Counted from the first letter of the stretch, positions 34,471 through 46,854 are shown. The stretch: DNA of 64,000 bases from Leuctra nigra (GCA_934045905.1 OW203763.1:41012724-41076723); one strand, 5' to 3'. Notes: generated by a model not told the origin, from the letters alone. Numbers and translations: made by a program.

Positions 34471-35399
34471 GGTTGAGATTTTAAAACCCAAATTTGGACT
34501 TTCACAATTATTTGTAGTTGAACCTGAAGACTCACGGCAATGTCACCTAGTCAAGTCACACCGGGCATTATCGGGCTATTTTAAGATATAAAATTGAGTT
34601 CTATCAATTTGCTCTAATTAGACGTGAGTTGTGAATGGCGAGCACACTTTTATGAAAAATTTCATTTTCTTTCATTAATCACAATTCACACAGAAGACGG
34701 ATGAATATAGAAACTCGGTATTTTTTGTGCACATGCGAAATTATTATAATTTGTGACTTGACTATGTTACAATTTAATGTCATTATTATTTAATTAAGAA
34801 AAAAATAAATACTGAAATTAAAATAATTGTCAGTTTGTGTCGATATCAGCCTGCTCACTTGGGATGCCAGTCGAAACTCACAGAATGTTTGGGTCGCTTT
34901 GTTCGTCTCGGTTGACCGTATAATAAACTTTATTATACCCCCTCATAAAATGGGAGGAAGGTTTCAACCATTAATTTACCTGCATAGTTATTGAAATCTC
35001 GCACTCCACTAAGGCACATTACGATCAAACCTATTTTTTAATTGTGATCATTTTGATGATCGTTGTTGATAGCTGATAATCATTATCATTATAAAATTAT
35101 AATTTTGGCAAAAGCAGTGAAATGGATATTAGAAAGACACTACTGTTATAACTTTCAATGAGATTGTGGAGTGTTCAGGTTAGCAAGAATTGATGTGGCT
35201 ATATTTGGATACATTTTATACATATTAATTGATATTTACACATAAAATAACATTGATATTAACCTGAAAAACTCGTTACAATATGCTATTTATTTCAAAC
35301 CAATGCGCTTGTGCTTCGTTATTGAAAACTAATTTTCAAATAATACTAATAAGTCCTAATAATACTAAAATAATAATAATACTAAAATAATAATAAATA

Positions 35400-37865
35400 A
35401 GACTAAATAAGTCCTACTACACAACTAAGATTAATGAAAAAAAAGATAATCCAACAGAGATTTGGAAAATATTAAAAACATTCTATAAAAATAAACATGC
35501 CCCTAACCATAGTGAATTATATTTCAATAATAAAAAAATCTTTGGAACAAAGAATATTGCTGAGAGTTTTAACAGCTACTTTATTCAAAGTGTAGCAGAT
35601 ATTATTAGCAGTATCCCAGGCCCTGGTGATATTGACCAGTTCTTGACAAATATTAAATTAAATGCAAACCAAGAAATTATGTTCAATTTCCATACTGTGG
35701 ATTCAATGCGGGTAGCTCAAGTTATTAGAGAACTTAAAAACTGTACCCCCAGAGATGATGGTATCAATAAGAATATCTTATCAATTGCCACTTCTGTGCC
35801 TAGTATTAAATCTTATTTCGTAAACCTTGTAAATATCTCACTGCAATCGGGTATAGTACCAATAAACCTAAAATTATCAAAAATCACACCTGTCCCCAAA
35901 AAAACTCAAGCTATTGACGGTGAGGACTTCAGACCTATTCACACCCTACACATTATTGATAAGGTTATTGAGGTGATTGTGAAGAAACAAATGTGTATTT
36001 TCATTGACAATCATGGTATACTGGCTAAAGAACAATCGGGATTCAGATCGCATCACGGATGTGAAACTGCGGTGCAAAGCATAGTTAATGATCTGAAGTT
36101 GAAAATCCAGGACCAGTTTTATACTAGAGCTATATTTGTGGATCTTAAGCGAGCATTTGATACTATCGATCGTGATATTTTAATTCCCTTATTGCATAAA
36201 TATGGCTTCCAAGGAGTTACACTTCAGTGGATAGGCTCGTATCTCGAAAATAGAATGCAGAAAGTCAAACTAAATAACATAGAATCCACAGAAACCCAGA
36301 ATTTCACGGGTGTCCCCCAGGGGTCAATTCTAGGCCCACTTCTTTTTATACTATATATTAATGACCTTAGTACTATCTTTAAGTTCTGCACCATACACCT
36401 CTATGCAGACGACGCCCTATTACTTTGCAGTGGCAAAGATCCTCAGCTAGTACAAGAGAATCTGGCCTCAGATATTAAACTATTTGAGCTTTGGCTAATA
36501 TCAAACAAACTGAAGTTGAATGTATCAAAAACTAAATCTATGGTATTCTGCAATAATGCCATAAGGAAAAAATTTAATACATTTGTTAATTATTCCATTA
36601 GTATTGATGAGGAACTCGTTGATAATGTTAAAAGTTTCAAATATCTAGGCATCATGTTAGACGAAAATCTGCATTTCAACAGCCATGCTCAATACGTCAT
36701 AAATAAAGTAGCCAAAAAAGTAGGACTATTCCAGAGAAATTGTAGAGCATTACCGTTATTAAGTAAGATACAAATTAGCCAAGCCATTATCACACCACAT
36801 TTTGATTATTGTAGCTCTATTTTATTCTTACTGACCCAAAATGATATAAACAAGCTACAAAAATTACAAAATAAAGTTATGCGCAGTATACTTTGGGTTG
36901 ACAGGATCGCATCCTTTGCTAAAATGGGATCTTCTTTATGTTGGATAACTGTAACTGTGTTGTTTATAATTTACATCAATGACTTTCCAGACACAGTAGC
37001 TTATTCAGAAATATATGCAGACGATACAAATATCACAATTACGGGTAAAACAAAACTAAATCTTCAAGAAAATGCCAAAAATACACTTGAAAAGGCAACA
37101 CAATGGTTCTACGATAACCATCTGCTTATTCAAGAAGAAAAGACTAACTTCATGCACTTTAAATTAAAAAATGACATATATGAAACACCATTAAATATAA
37201 ATATTGAAATTTCAAACAAGAACTGCGAACTAAAATCTGTAGACAAAACCAAATTTCTTGGAATCATTATAGATAAAAATTTAAACTGGAGAAGTCATTG
37301 TGACAAATTACTAAGTAGACTTAATTCGGCATATTTCTCTCTAAAAACTATTGTAAACTTAACAAACACAAAAACTGCAAAACTAGTCTATCATGCAAAC
37401 ATTGAATCTCATCTGCGCTACGGAATACAATTCTGGGGCAACTCTACAGATGCACTCAGAATATTTGTAATGCAAAGAAAAGCAATCAGATCTCTTTTTG
37501 GTTTAAAATATAAAAATAAAAATAACAATAACAATTTCATTAAACCAGATTGCAAGCAACACTTCAAAAAACACAAAATTTTAACGTTACCTTCCTTGTA
37601 CATCCTAGAGTCAGTACTAGCAATAAGATCTCAAGGGAAAGAAATACAAAAAAATAGCGATATTCATAATCACAATACTAGACAGAACAATAACATTCAC
37701 ATAGATAGACACAGATCAACATGCACACAAAAGAACTCAATTTTTTTCAAAACAAAATTGTATAATGCCCTGCCTAAAAGTATAAGAGAGATACAAAAAT
37801 ATTCAGAGTTCAAAACCCTTGTCAACAAACTATTAGTAGATAAGGTGTATTATTCTGTAGAATAA
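35400..37865 (+). CDS. LINE open frame with two reverse transcriptase segments from different families
   Basis: The frame is open from about 35400 (no in-frame ATG near the start; 5'-truncated element) to TAA at 37863-37865, over 800 codons. Segment 1 (to about 36955) is a CR1/Jockey-type RT: FVDLKRAFDTID (motif A), GVPQGSILGPLLFILYINDL (B, about 36309), YADDALLL (C, 36402), LISNKLKLNVSKTKS and NKVMRSIL. It then stops matching after SSLCWITVTV. Segment 2 begins FIIYINDFPD, has its own YADDTNI (37014), FLGIIIDKNLNW, a thumb, and a CR1-like C-terminus (HNTRQNNNIHI, FFKTKLYNALPKSIREI). Segment 2 lacks motifs A and B. Both parts run in one frame with no stop at the join. It may be a recent chimera or a lucky in-frame fusion. 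Confidence 0.8.
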   Translation, partial: RLNKSYYTTKINEKKDNPTEIWKILKTFYKNKHAPNHSELYFNNKKIFGTKNIAESFNSYFIQSVADIISSIPGPGDIDQFLTNIKLNANQEIMFNFHTVDSMRVAQVIRELKNCTPRDDGINKNILSIATSVPSIKSYFVNLVNISLQSGIVPINLKLSKITPVPKKTQAIDGEDFRPIHTLHIIDKVIEVIVKKQMCIFIDNHGILAKEQSGFRSHHGCETAVQSIVNDLKLKIQDQFYTRAIFVDLKRAFDTIDRDILIPLLHKYGFQGVTLQWIGSYLENRMQKVKLNNIESTETQNFTGVPQGSILGPLLFILYINDLSTIFKFCTIHLYADDALLLCSGKDPQLVQENLASDIKLFELWLISNKLKLNVSKTKSMVFCNNAIRKKFNTFVNYSISIDEELVDNVKSFKYLGIMLDENLHFNSHAQYVINKVAKKVGLFQRNCRALPLLSKIQISQAIITPHFDYCSSILFLLTQNDINKLQKLQNKVMRSILWVDRIASFAKMGSSLCWITVTVLFIIYINDFPDTVAYSEIYADDTNITITGKTKLNLQENAKNTLEKATQWFYDNHLLIQEEKTNFMHFKLKNDIYETPLNINIEISNKNCELKSVDKTKFLGIIIDKNLNWRSHCDKLLSRLNSAYFSLKTIVNLTNTKTAKLVYHANIESHLRYGIQFWGNSTDALRIFVMQRKAIRSLFGLKYKNKNNNNNFIKPDCKQHFKKHKILTLPSLYILESVLAIRSQGKEIQKNSDIHNHNTRQNNNIHIDRHRSTCTQKNSIFFKTKLYNALPKSIREIQKYSEFKTLVNKLLVDKVYYSVE

Positions 37866-38214
37866 TACAGAAAAACAGATAATTGTATTCTGTGTAATTA
37901 ATGCCACTCAAACTTGATCATTAAAGAGTGTTAAACCTTCCCACTGGCAAGAAAAGGTAGCCTCCTTTTTATGCAGTTTAAGCATCTTTATTCTAAGTAT
38001 ACTCCCGTGTCATGCCCTAGGAACAATTAAAATGTATTTGGGGAATGCATTATGTTGGTTTGTGTAAGTAAACTCGGATATAACTGCATATAAACTTGAA
38101 CTAAATAACGTCGTATTGCACGGGTAGCTGCCATGAAACGATCACCTACATATCCATCATGGCCGCCGAGCCGGCTGAGGGGTATTTTGACGTCACGAGA
38201 ATACTAGCTATAAA

Positions 38215-38440
38215 AAGTCTAAATAGGCTCCGGAAAACAGCTGTTCAGAGGACGGCCATCTTGGAGTGAACTCTGGTGGATTCTGGTGTCAATAGCATAC
38301 GCCTTCTTGCGCACACGGCGACCGTGCTCTGGTGTACTCTGGTGCCAATAGAATACGCCTTCTTGCGCACACGGCTACTCTGGTGTAAATAGGATATGAA
38401 CCCCTTGCGGGCACGGCTGCCGTGCCAATAGAACCAGCCT
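38215..38440 (+). repeat. Family U repeat, dispersed copy
   Basis: From AAAAGTCTAAATAGGCTCCG through CCATCTTGGAGTGAACTCTG and three TCTGGTG blocks with GCCTTCTTGCGCACACGG spacers. Same arrangement as 19672-19953 in reverse. It abuts a family P copy. Confidence 0.85.
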
Positions 38441-38830
38441 TTTTGCATCTTGCATTGTTAATTAGGCGCCGGTTATTCAACAAAACCGCTCAAAACTATG
38501 AAATTTCCGATACGATTGAAGACAACACCCGTGAACCAATTGATCTTAAATTTTAATCATGATTAGATAAAAGACAAAATTAGAGTTATCACTTAGCACA
38601 TTTTTTAAATTAAATGTCATAGATGCGGCAGCCACTGAGACAAGAAAATACCATTTTTCACCAAAAATCAACTAATTATTATCAATTAACGAAGCAAAAA
38701 ATTAATGTACAAAGTGATAACCCTAAGTTTGCCTTTTAACTAATCATGATAAAAATTTCAAATCATTACGTCAACCCATTTTATCTCCAATCGTTTCCAA
38801 AAAAGTACCTTCAACAGGCGGCAAAATCGC
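38440..38830 (-). mobile_element. Palindromic repeat family P, copy 2
   Basis: AATTAGGCGCCGGTTATTC, then ATACGATTGAAGACAACACC and, mirrored further on, TTATCTCCAATCGTTTCC and CAACAGGCGGCAAAATCG. The outer end is lost at the junction with the U repeat. Confidence 0.7.
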
Positions 38831-38889
38831 TATGCTTGAATCTCTTTTTTCCCTGTTTGTGTGTTCTTTTCGCATTACAGGTCAAACGA

Positions 38890-40049
38890 AGTACCTAACG
38901 GATTGTTTTTTTCACAAAAGATTTAATTACTATAATGTTCGGTTACCTATTGATTTCTAGTAATATCGTTCAATTGAATTCACCGGAAAATTGATTTGTT
39001 GTTTGTACTCCTGACAATCTGCATGAAATTTACAATTAAACCGTTTCACCGATCAACAATCAACATAAATATTTTCATAGTTATTGAGACCAACATTTTA
39101 GGTGTTTTTGACAATTTTTAGACAAGTCTCTCAAGAACTTCAAGAGTTTTGCCATTTTACTGACATTTTATGCTTGATTTTACAAATTTGATCCAAAAAA
39201 TTGCAACGAAAATCTTCACCTTCATTCGACGCATTTGGTTAGATTGTCTTCTTTCCCATTTCCAAATTAGCAAGGTTTAGAGCAGCAACTTTCACACAAA
39301 TAACATCGTTTATTAACAAAAGAATCCACGGGGGGGGGGGGGGAGGGGGCGCTTGCCCCGCTGTATTTCCAAAAAGACCGAAAAATTATAGGAAAATACA
39401 CCAACAATTAAAATGTATTTGTTTTGTTCGCCTTCTTTCAAAGAATGTGTAAACTTTTCTTCAACTCTGATAATAATAGGCTAATTTCTGACTTAAGCGT
39501 ACGTTCATGATTCTATAACGTTGAAAAATATTGCTCAAAGGAAGGGAATGCCTGTTTCTTAAACTTGAATACAGAGCAGGGGAAAAAAACAAAAAAGCTT
39601 GGAATTGATAACGAATCAGTATTTTTAGCCCCGGACCCGCGTGTCCTGGGGGTCCTCCTCCAGGCCCCTCATTGACTCATCTTGCCCCCCCCCCCCCCCC
39701 CCCCCCGGCAGAAATACTTCGGTTTTCACATTATTTATTTAGCATGGCTCAATACCATTTTATTACTTAACCATTCTACAGATTAATTAAATTCATCAAG
39801 TCGTTATTAGAAAATTAACAAAGTGCAATGAGAATGCAAAAATGTTTCAAGTTTTTGTAAAAGTTCTACGTGAAATCTTTTGTTCTCTTCTCTTTAAATG
39901 CGAGCTTGGAGTGCTTATCATGGTACGCTTGTTTTCACACTTGATGATAACACTATCACATCCCTCACATGCACTCTCAGGAAGTGACGTATGTGTACAG
40001 GCTACTGGCATTCAACAATAAATTACAAGTCTACAAGGTGGTATACTTA
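38890..40049. other. AT-rich stretch with facing poly-G and poly-C runs
   Basis: A G run near 39331 and a C run near 39686, about 350 bp apart, look like the two ends of a poly-G-ended element such as those at 10798 and 47767. I could not define TIRs or a target duplication. Confidence 0.35.
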
Positions 40050-40285
40050 GGGGCCAGATTACAATTAGTTTAATCTTCAGTTTAGTTAAGCTCCAATTCG
40101 AGAAATGTGTTACGTATTAACATTGTACTGCGGCATAGCTTAAAAAACTTCAATGTAGCTTGAGGTTAATTTAAACTGAGGAAATAAACCCCGGAATTAA
40201 ATGGCAGTATAAAATGGTAATACATCGAGTTTTCTGAAGTGGAGTTTTAGCTAACTGTAGCTTAAACTAATGGTTATTATCTGTG
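40050..40285. mobile_element. Imperfect palindromic MITE
   Basis: The left part (ATTAGTTTAATCTTCAGTTT, then TGTGTTACGTATTAACATTG) is an imperfect reverse complement of the right part (ATACATCGAGTTTTCTGAAG and GTAGCTTAAACTAATGGTTA). Confidence 0.5.
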
Positions 40286-40524
40286 TAAGAAAAAGATACT
40301 TGATTATCTTTGAAGTTATTTCTTTGCAAAATTAATATAATTTTTTTAAAATTAAAATTGTGTCGAGTTATTCCTTTGACTCGTGTGTTTTTTTTCCGGA
40401 TATTAGTGCAATAGCACACTTCTAAAAAATATCAGATTGATACTAATTTGAATTACAATTAGTACCTACCTATAGTTTAACTTGTACATACTTTATCACA
40501 GATAATATTAATGCAGCATTGAAT

Positions 40525-40872
40525 AAATATTATAAGCAATTCAAAGTTTTGGGATATTTCGTCAAGTTATAAAATTATTTATTTTTGTCAACAGTTTCGA
40601 TTTTAATATTAAAATCTTCCTCAGGACCTTCCTAAGATAAGATTTTGTCCTGAGGAAGATTTTAATAGCAAAATCTTCCTCAGGACCTTCCTAAAATAAG
40701 ATTTTGTCCTGAGGAAGATTTTAATATCAAAATCTTCCTCAGGACCTTCCTAGGATTAGATTTTGTCCTGAGGAAGATTTTGATATTAAAATCAAAACTG
40801 TTGACAAAAATAAATAATTGTATAAAACATGACGAAATATTCCAAAACTTTGAATTGCTTTAATATTAATAG
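40525..40872. mobile_element. Multi-hairpin foldback: nested palindrome with three 59-bp hairpin units
   Basis: Outer arms AAGCAATTCAAAGTTTTGG (40534) and its reverse complement ending 40860 pair through ATTTATTTTTGTCAACAG. Inside, AAAATCTTCCTCAGGAC starts at 40611, 40670 and 40729 (59-bp period), and each unit closes on itself with GTCCTGAGGAAGATTTT. No ORF. Confidence 0.85.
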
Positions 40873-41385
40873 TCATGAATCTTTAAAAACTTGCAATAAT
40901 TAATATTGTTCAACATCCTGGAATGTAAAATGTCATTGCAGCCATTCTTCAATACACATCTATAGACTAGGTATTATTATAATAACCCACTTTACACGAA
41001 CCAACTATGCCTCATAATTCAATTTTTTTCCTAGCGCATCCTTTCAGATCAATGAAATTAGCCAAGAGTTTCGACCTTGAATTATACGAACAATTGTGTT
41101 TCATTCATGAAGAGCTAGACAACATATTACTAAAAGTCAGACTTTGTCCTAAATAACGACAAACTAGCAGCAAACTGTCATGTATTTTATTCTAATACAC
41201 TATTAAATGTAGCAGTGATTGCCAAGCTGGAGTCACGTGATGCGAGTCGAGTTCAATCCATTGTAACTTCTATCTTTGTTCGAGTCAATTCTATTTCAGA
41301 ATTTACATCTAGCCAAACTATTTTATAATGAATCTATTGGAGGTCTCGCTTATGTTTCCTAGATGCAGCTCTTGCAGGTGGCATA

Positions 41386-41930
41386 AATATAGCTGCTGCA
41401 AGCGCGAACGATTTTGCCGCTTGTTTCAGCCACTCTTTTGGATACCACTGGAGACAAAATGGGTCGACGAAATTATTTGAAATTTTAATCATGATTAGAT
41501 AAAAGACCAACTTAGAGTTACCACTTGGTAAATTTCTAATTTTTTGCTTAATTAATTAGTAATAATTATTTGATTTTTGGTGAAAATTTTTCTATTTTCT
41601 TGTATTTTCTTGTGCCAAGTGATTGATAACCCTAAGTTTGTCTTTCATAATCACGATTAAAATTTGAAATCAATTGGTTCACGGGTTTGGCCTCCAATCT
41701 TATAGGAAATTTCATAGTTTGAGCGGTTTTGTTGAATAACCGGTGCCTAATTAACAATGCACGATGCAAATATTAAAAAGTGCTACTTATATCATAGAGG
41801 TAAGAAGGCTAATATACATTCAGAGTGATCATGTCAACACCCTATCAAAGTTACACCCACTTATGAAACAATTTTTCTCTCTCAATTTTTTAAACCGGCC
41901 GAGCGTTTGCACCATCCTTAAGGGGAAGTA
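41386..41930 (+). mobile_element. Palindromic repeat family P, copy 3
   Basis: Starts CTGCAAGCGCGAACGATTTT and ends AAACCGGCCGAGCGTTTG. Same order of blocks as copy 1, with ATACCACTGGAGACAAAATG facing GGTTTGGCCTCCAATCTTAT. Confidence 0.75.
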
Positions 41931-41939
41931 TTCATAAAT

Positions 41940-43240
41940 ATACTTTTACTAAATTTCTACCTCAGTGGTTCGCTCGTTGAAGATAGATAATAAAATTTTG
42001 AAAATTTTAGTAAATTAAATACCATTATTAAAAACAGTGATTCTTGTGGGTCAATTTTGAAATATACAATAACTAAAAAGTGTAATTTTATATTTTTCAG
42101 TGTTCAAAGACGGTTTAATTTCAACACCTTTACTAATAGTACCTTTATTTCAAGTTGAACGATATGAACACAAAACGAGGAATAGAATATATTCTGTGCA
42201 ATTCGCAACCTGCATTGTCAAAAGGAACGGTCAACTCCACTACCCACACATAAAATATTTCGCCTGAACTCAATTTGTGAAAAATGTATTCGATTGCTCA
42301 ATTCAATTGAATTCAACTGAATTCAATGCGTGTATTTTTTTACAATAAGTTATACGAAATAAAAAAATACACCAAAAAGGATTAAAGTCAATTTTTGACA
42401 TCTTCTCGGTAAAATATTATTAATCATATCAAAATATAGAAGAAGTATTTTATAAATAATTAAGGGTAAATAACTTTTAATGAAATAGCACTGCCATTTT
42501 AAAATGGTTTTTATGGTGATAGGACAGAGTCATTAGATCTAAGAATGAAGTAACTATAAAAAGATTCATAAAACTAACTATAAAGAGGATTCATAAAATG
42601 GATATGATATATCTCTTTAGCAAGTAAACTATGAATTATAAACTTAGTTTCTAACTGACACCGTTACAAAATTGTGTATCCAATTCAGTGCTCTCTATGG
42701 CACCAACAAAGTCATGCCCCAGTAGCATTAAAAAATATCTGATTTTACCTCGATAGAAATGTAAAATGAGTAGCCAAATACTCTAATTTTATTTCAAAAA
42801 TTCTAAACTTTCCCGGGTTTGTGCTCCTTGGATGAGGAGGACCCTTGAGGAGGACCCACCCACAAAGCCCACATGAGTATTTCCTGATTAAAAGATAAAA
42901 GTCTTACCCCGTTTACTAAATACCCTCTGGGGTGGGATCATACGCCGTTGTCGTATGACCCATCTCACCCAAGGAGACCGGAATAACATTGAGAAGAGGA
43001 GATTGTTACGCGAGAATGTTGTCATTTTATGTGATCGCACCCCTGGACGACGATCAGAAAAGTCCGCTCTAAACAATAACCTGAATCCGCCGTTGATTAT
43101 TTGATGAGGTGTCCATTCTCAAGTTGAATCCATCAACGAAAATATTCAACTTCGTGTAATCCAGTGAAATGCTCTGTTACTTCAGCGTCAAATTAGCATA
43201 ATCCATTGGGAATATTTCCAGCAAACTTAAAAACCAGGGA
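41940..43240. other. Unannotated AT-rich stretch
   Basis: Only short frames. No TIR pairs, arrays or coding similarity were noticed. Confidence 0.45.
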
Positions 43241-43575
43241 CTGGGGAACCCAAATTAATTTCGGTTCCGGTTCAATTTCGGTTTCAATCGGTTCCTTAAA
43301 ATTCAGACTATATATATGATATTTAATTCTTTACGTCATTATAAGCTCAGATATAAATTATTGGAATACTGTAGGTAGGTACAAAATGATAACTTGATTA
43401 TTTGAGATGGGGGGGGGGGGGGGGGGGGGGATTATGGTAAAAATTTTACGATATTAATTATTTAAAGAACCTTTCTGGAACCGATATTATGTTGAATAGG
43501 ATTAAGTGTTCCGGTTCTAACTAAAAAATAATAATATAGGTTTCGATTCCGGTTTCAGTCACTGTTGAGAATAGG
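43240..43575. mobile_element. Possible MITE with GGTTCCGGTT repeats and a poly-G core
   Basis: TTTCGGTTCCGGTTC-type repeats at the left and GTTCCGGTTC and GATTCCGGTTTC at the right surround a G run at about 43410-43430. No clear TIR or target duplication. Confidence 0.3.
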
Positions 43576-43949
43576 CCCCCAGGAATCGATGCACAATCTG
43601 CCTGGTCCATATGCAGAAGCTGTGTCTAGAGAGATGCACTAGGCTGATGTATAATGTTTAGTATCACCTCCACACTATAGTGGTTTCATTCAAGTAAACA
43701 CGAAAAAAACACGAAAAAAGATAATAATTAATTGAAGACAAGATGTGTAAAAGCATCGCAAGAGCTATAAACAATTGGCACCCACACATTTATAGGAATG
43801 GCCGAGCCAAAGATATACATGCTTCACCTGTATATACTCGTAGTTCACTAAACAGGAGATATAAATTAGTAGACAATCAAGTAAACCATTCGGAACGTAA
43901 ACAGGGTGTAAAGATATCTTAAACTACCAATCAAGTGGATGCAACTAAT

Positions 43950-44650
43950 TAGGAGCCCTTCCTTAAGGTGATACAAGCGCTCGGTCGTTTTAGCAAATTG
44001 AGAGAGAAAAATTGTTTCGTAAGTGGGTGTAACTTTGTTAGGATGTTCACATGATCAGTCTGATTGTATATTAGTAGCACATTTTCATTCTTGCTTCGTG
44101 CCTTGTTAATTAGGCGCCGATTATTCAACAAAATCGCTGAAAACTATGAAATTTCCGATGCGATTGGAGACAAAACCCGTTAACCAATTGATCTCAAATT
44201 TTAATCATGAGTAGATAAAAGAAAAACTTATGGTACTCACTTGGCACATTTTTAAAATTAAATTTCATAAGGCACCCAGAGAGACAAGAAAATAGACCAT
44301 TTATCAATCAAAAATCAACTATATTATTTCTAAATAAAAAAGCAAAAAATTAAAAATGTACCAAGTGTTAACACTAAGTTTGTCTTTTACCTATCTAATC
44401 ATGATTAAAATTTCAAATCATTTAGCCAACCCATTTTGTCTCCAATCGTATCCAAAAAAGTGCCTGCAACAAGCGGCAAAATGATGTTTCATCAAAAATT
44501 AAAATGTTATATGAGGAATTGCAAAAATAAATTAGAAATGTCAGTCTCACTCTCACCAAAAACAAATTCCAAACTATCAGCGAGTCGAATTGGAGATCGA
44601 ATCGAATTGGTTCTCTTCGAGGGTTGGTGTGAAATTAAGAGTTTACGATA
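43950..44650 (-). mobile_element. Palindromic repeat family P, copy 4, with duplicated flank
   Basis: The P copy occupies 43965-44490 (GGTGATACAAGCGCTCGG to CCTGCAACAAGCGGCAAAAT). The next 160 bp (AAACAAATTCCAAACTATCA and GAATTGGTTCTCTTCGAGG) are also repeated after copy 5, so the repeated unit is about 700 bp. Confidence 0.75.
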
Positions 44651-45289
44651 CTTGATGAAATCCATGTTTTATGAAGCACAAAAAGGCGGACCCTGCTTTT
44701 TTCTAAACGGCTTTACCAATTGTCTTCAAAATTCAAAATCAATTTGTGAAAAGCAGTGTGGAATTATCTTTAACAAATTTAAAGTTTTCTCTTACCTACT
44801 TTTATTCGCTACGTCTGAGATGCAATCTGTGACATAAAAGTAAAACACAGACAATTGGTGGAGATAACATTGAGTTACTCTTGCTCGCTGACACCTCCAT
44901 TGCTAGGAACATCATATAGACTAGGAGTAGGAACCAAATAGATGCTCTACTTCGCGTCGACCGGAATGAAAAGAAGAGTTCGAACTTTGACTGTCATGCG
45001 TGGCAGACAATCGTAATCATTCATCTTCTCAGCAGCCAAATCTCTCACGTAAATAGACCTTTCCTGTCAAACAGCTCTTTGTTAAAAAAAATATATAAAA
45101 AACATAATATAAATATGCTTCCAAGAGACAATGTGTTGGAATTGGCAAATAGTCAATCCGAGAAAAAAAGCTAGTGTTTAAAAGAGAATAGGATGATGAA
45201 CAAGATAGGACAAGGATTAAATTAGTCATGGAGGGTCGACCAAGGAATCGTACTAAAAGGGTGAAGCTAAAGATATAGGATATAGGTAT

Positions 45290-45990
45290 TAAGGTGATAC
45301 AAAGCGCCAGGCCCTTGTAGAAAATTGAGAGAGAAAAATTGTTTCATAAGTGAGTGTAACTTTAATAGGATGTTCACATGATCTTAGTTATAAGTAGCAC
45401 TTTTTCATTTTTGCTTTGCATTGTTAATTAGGTTATTTTAACACTGGTTATTTTAACAAAACTGCTTAAAACTTTGAAATTTCCGATACGATTGGAGACC
45501 ATACCAGTGAACCAATTGATCTCAAATATGAATGATGATTAGATAAAATACAAACTTAGGGTTATCACTTGGCACATTTTTTAAATTAAATTTTATACGG
45601 CACCCATTGAGACAAGAAAATGTAAAATTTTTCACCAAAAATCAACTACTTATTACTAATTAACGAAGCAAAAAATTAAAAATGTACCGAGTGATAACCC
45701 TAAGTTTGTCTTTTATCTAATCATGTTTAAAATTTCAAATAATTTTGTCAACCCAATTTGTCTTCAATCGTATCCAAAAAAGTGCCTGCAACACGCGGCA
45801 AAGTCGCTCGCGCTTGACCCACTTAACATACTAAAATATGTTTCATCAAAAATTAAAATGATATATATGCGGAATTGCAAAATAAATGAGTAATGTCAGT
45901 CTCACCAAAAACAAATTCGAAACTATCAGCGAGTCGAATTGGAGGTCGAATCGAATTGGTTCTCTTCGACGGTTGGTATGAAATTAAGAA
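45290..45990 (-). mobile_element. Palindromic repeat family P, copy 5, direct duplicate of copy 4
   Basis: Same orientation and same right-hand flank as 43950-44650 (CTATCAGCGAGTCGAATTGG, GGTTCTCTTCGACGGTTGG). Differences throughout indicate an old duplication or two related insertions. Confidence 0.75.
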
Positions 45991-46138
45991 TTGAAACTAT
46001 AGGATAATCTTTAAATCTTCATCGGATTTTAATGCATAAGTGCGTGCAGCGAAGCACGCGAATTAGATTAAAATTACAGTAATGTTCTTGAAAATCTAAG
46101 GTACATTTGCGTTGAAAAGAATTATTATCATATCCATT

Positions 46139-46483
46139 CAATGGCATATTCAGGGGGGGGGGGGGGGGGCATGCCCCCCACCTCCGAACTCAGGATGTCA
46201 TCTAAGAAAATAAGCACATTGAAAACAATATGTGAAAAAAAACACTTAAAAATAGACAGATCATGTCAAAAACGTTCCAAAATGGTAAGAATTGAGTTAA
46301 AATTCCAAAAATTTTCGGGGGCGCGCATATTCTAATGAGTTCAATAAATTTACCTTTTTTTCAACCTCTTAGACCATTTTTTGGATATTTCGTTATTTAT
46401 AGTTCCCCAAAACACTACGACTCAAAATTTCACTTTTTTGCACTTTTTCTTGTTTCATCCTGGAATTCCTGGATACGCCCTTG
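46139..46483. mobile_element. 345-bp hAT MITE with poly-G end, perfect 8-bp TSD
   Basis: Ends CAATGGCATATTCAGG and CCTGGATACGCCCTTG (mirror CAAGGGCGTATCCAGG). TSD TATCCATT at 46131-46138 and 46484-46491. The G run at 46156 follows the left end. The frame at 46141-46335 is inside it and not a gene. Confidence 0.85.
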
Positions 46484-46854
46484 TATCCATTGGACTGGGT
46501 AATGCAAACAAAGTACTTAAAATACTAACTCAGGTTAGCGTGAATTAATTTTAACAGTTAAAAATATATTAGCTATAATGTATTTATGTAAATAGAACAA
46601 TTAAAAAAATATGTTCAATTTATTTTTTCTACACAGCTGCTAGCACAATATTGTGAATTGATGGGGTTGGTTGGAGTTTATGGAAGCATGCCATCCCCTC
46701 ACCTTCCCCCTTTCTCAATTCGACCACTGGCTCCGTTCCAAAAGCAGAATCAAGATCATTTATCAAATAGAAGCAATGCCGGCGTTCAAAGTACGCGCTC
46801 GCTTGCCAAAGCTGTCTCGACTTAGTTCAACCTTTGACCTCTCCTTATACGAGT

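Noticed and set aside
44436..44837. 133-codon ORF
   Set aside because: It begins inside repeat family P, and the matching copy at 45780-45990 does not keep the frame; no domain.
46141..46335. 64-codon ORF starting MAYSGGGGGGMPP
   Set aside because: It lies within a hAT MITE with a poly-G end; the glycine run is the homopolymer.
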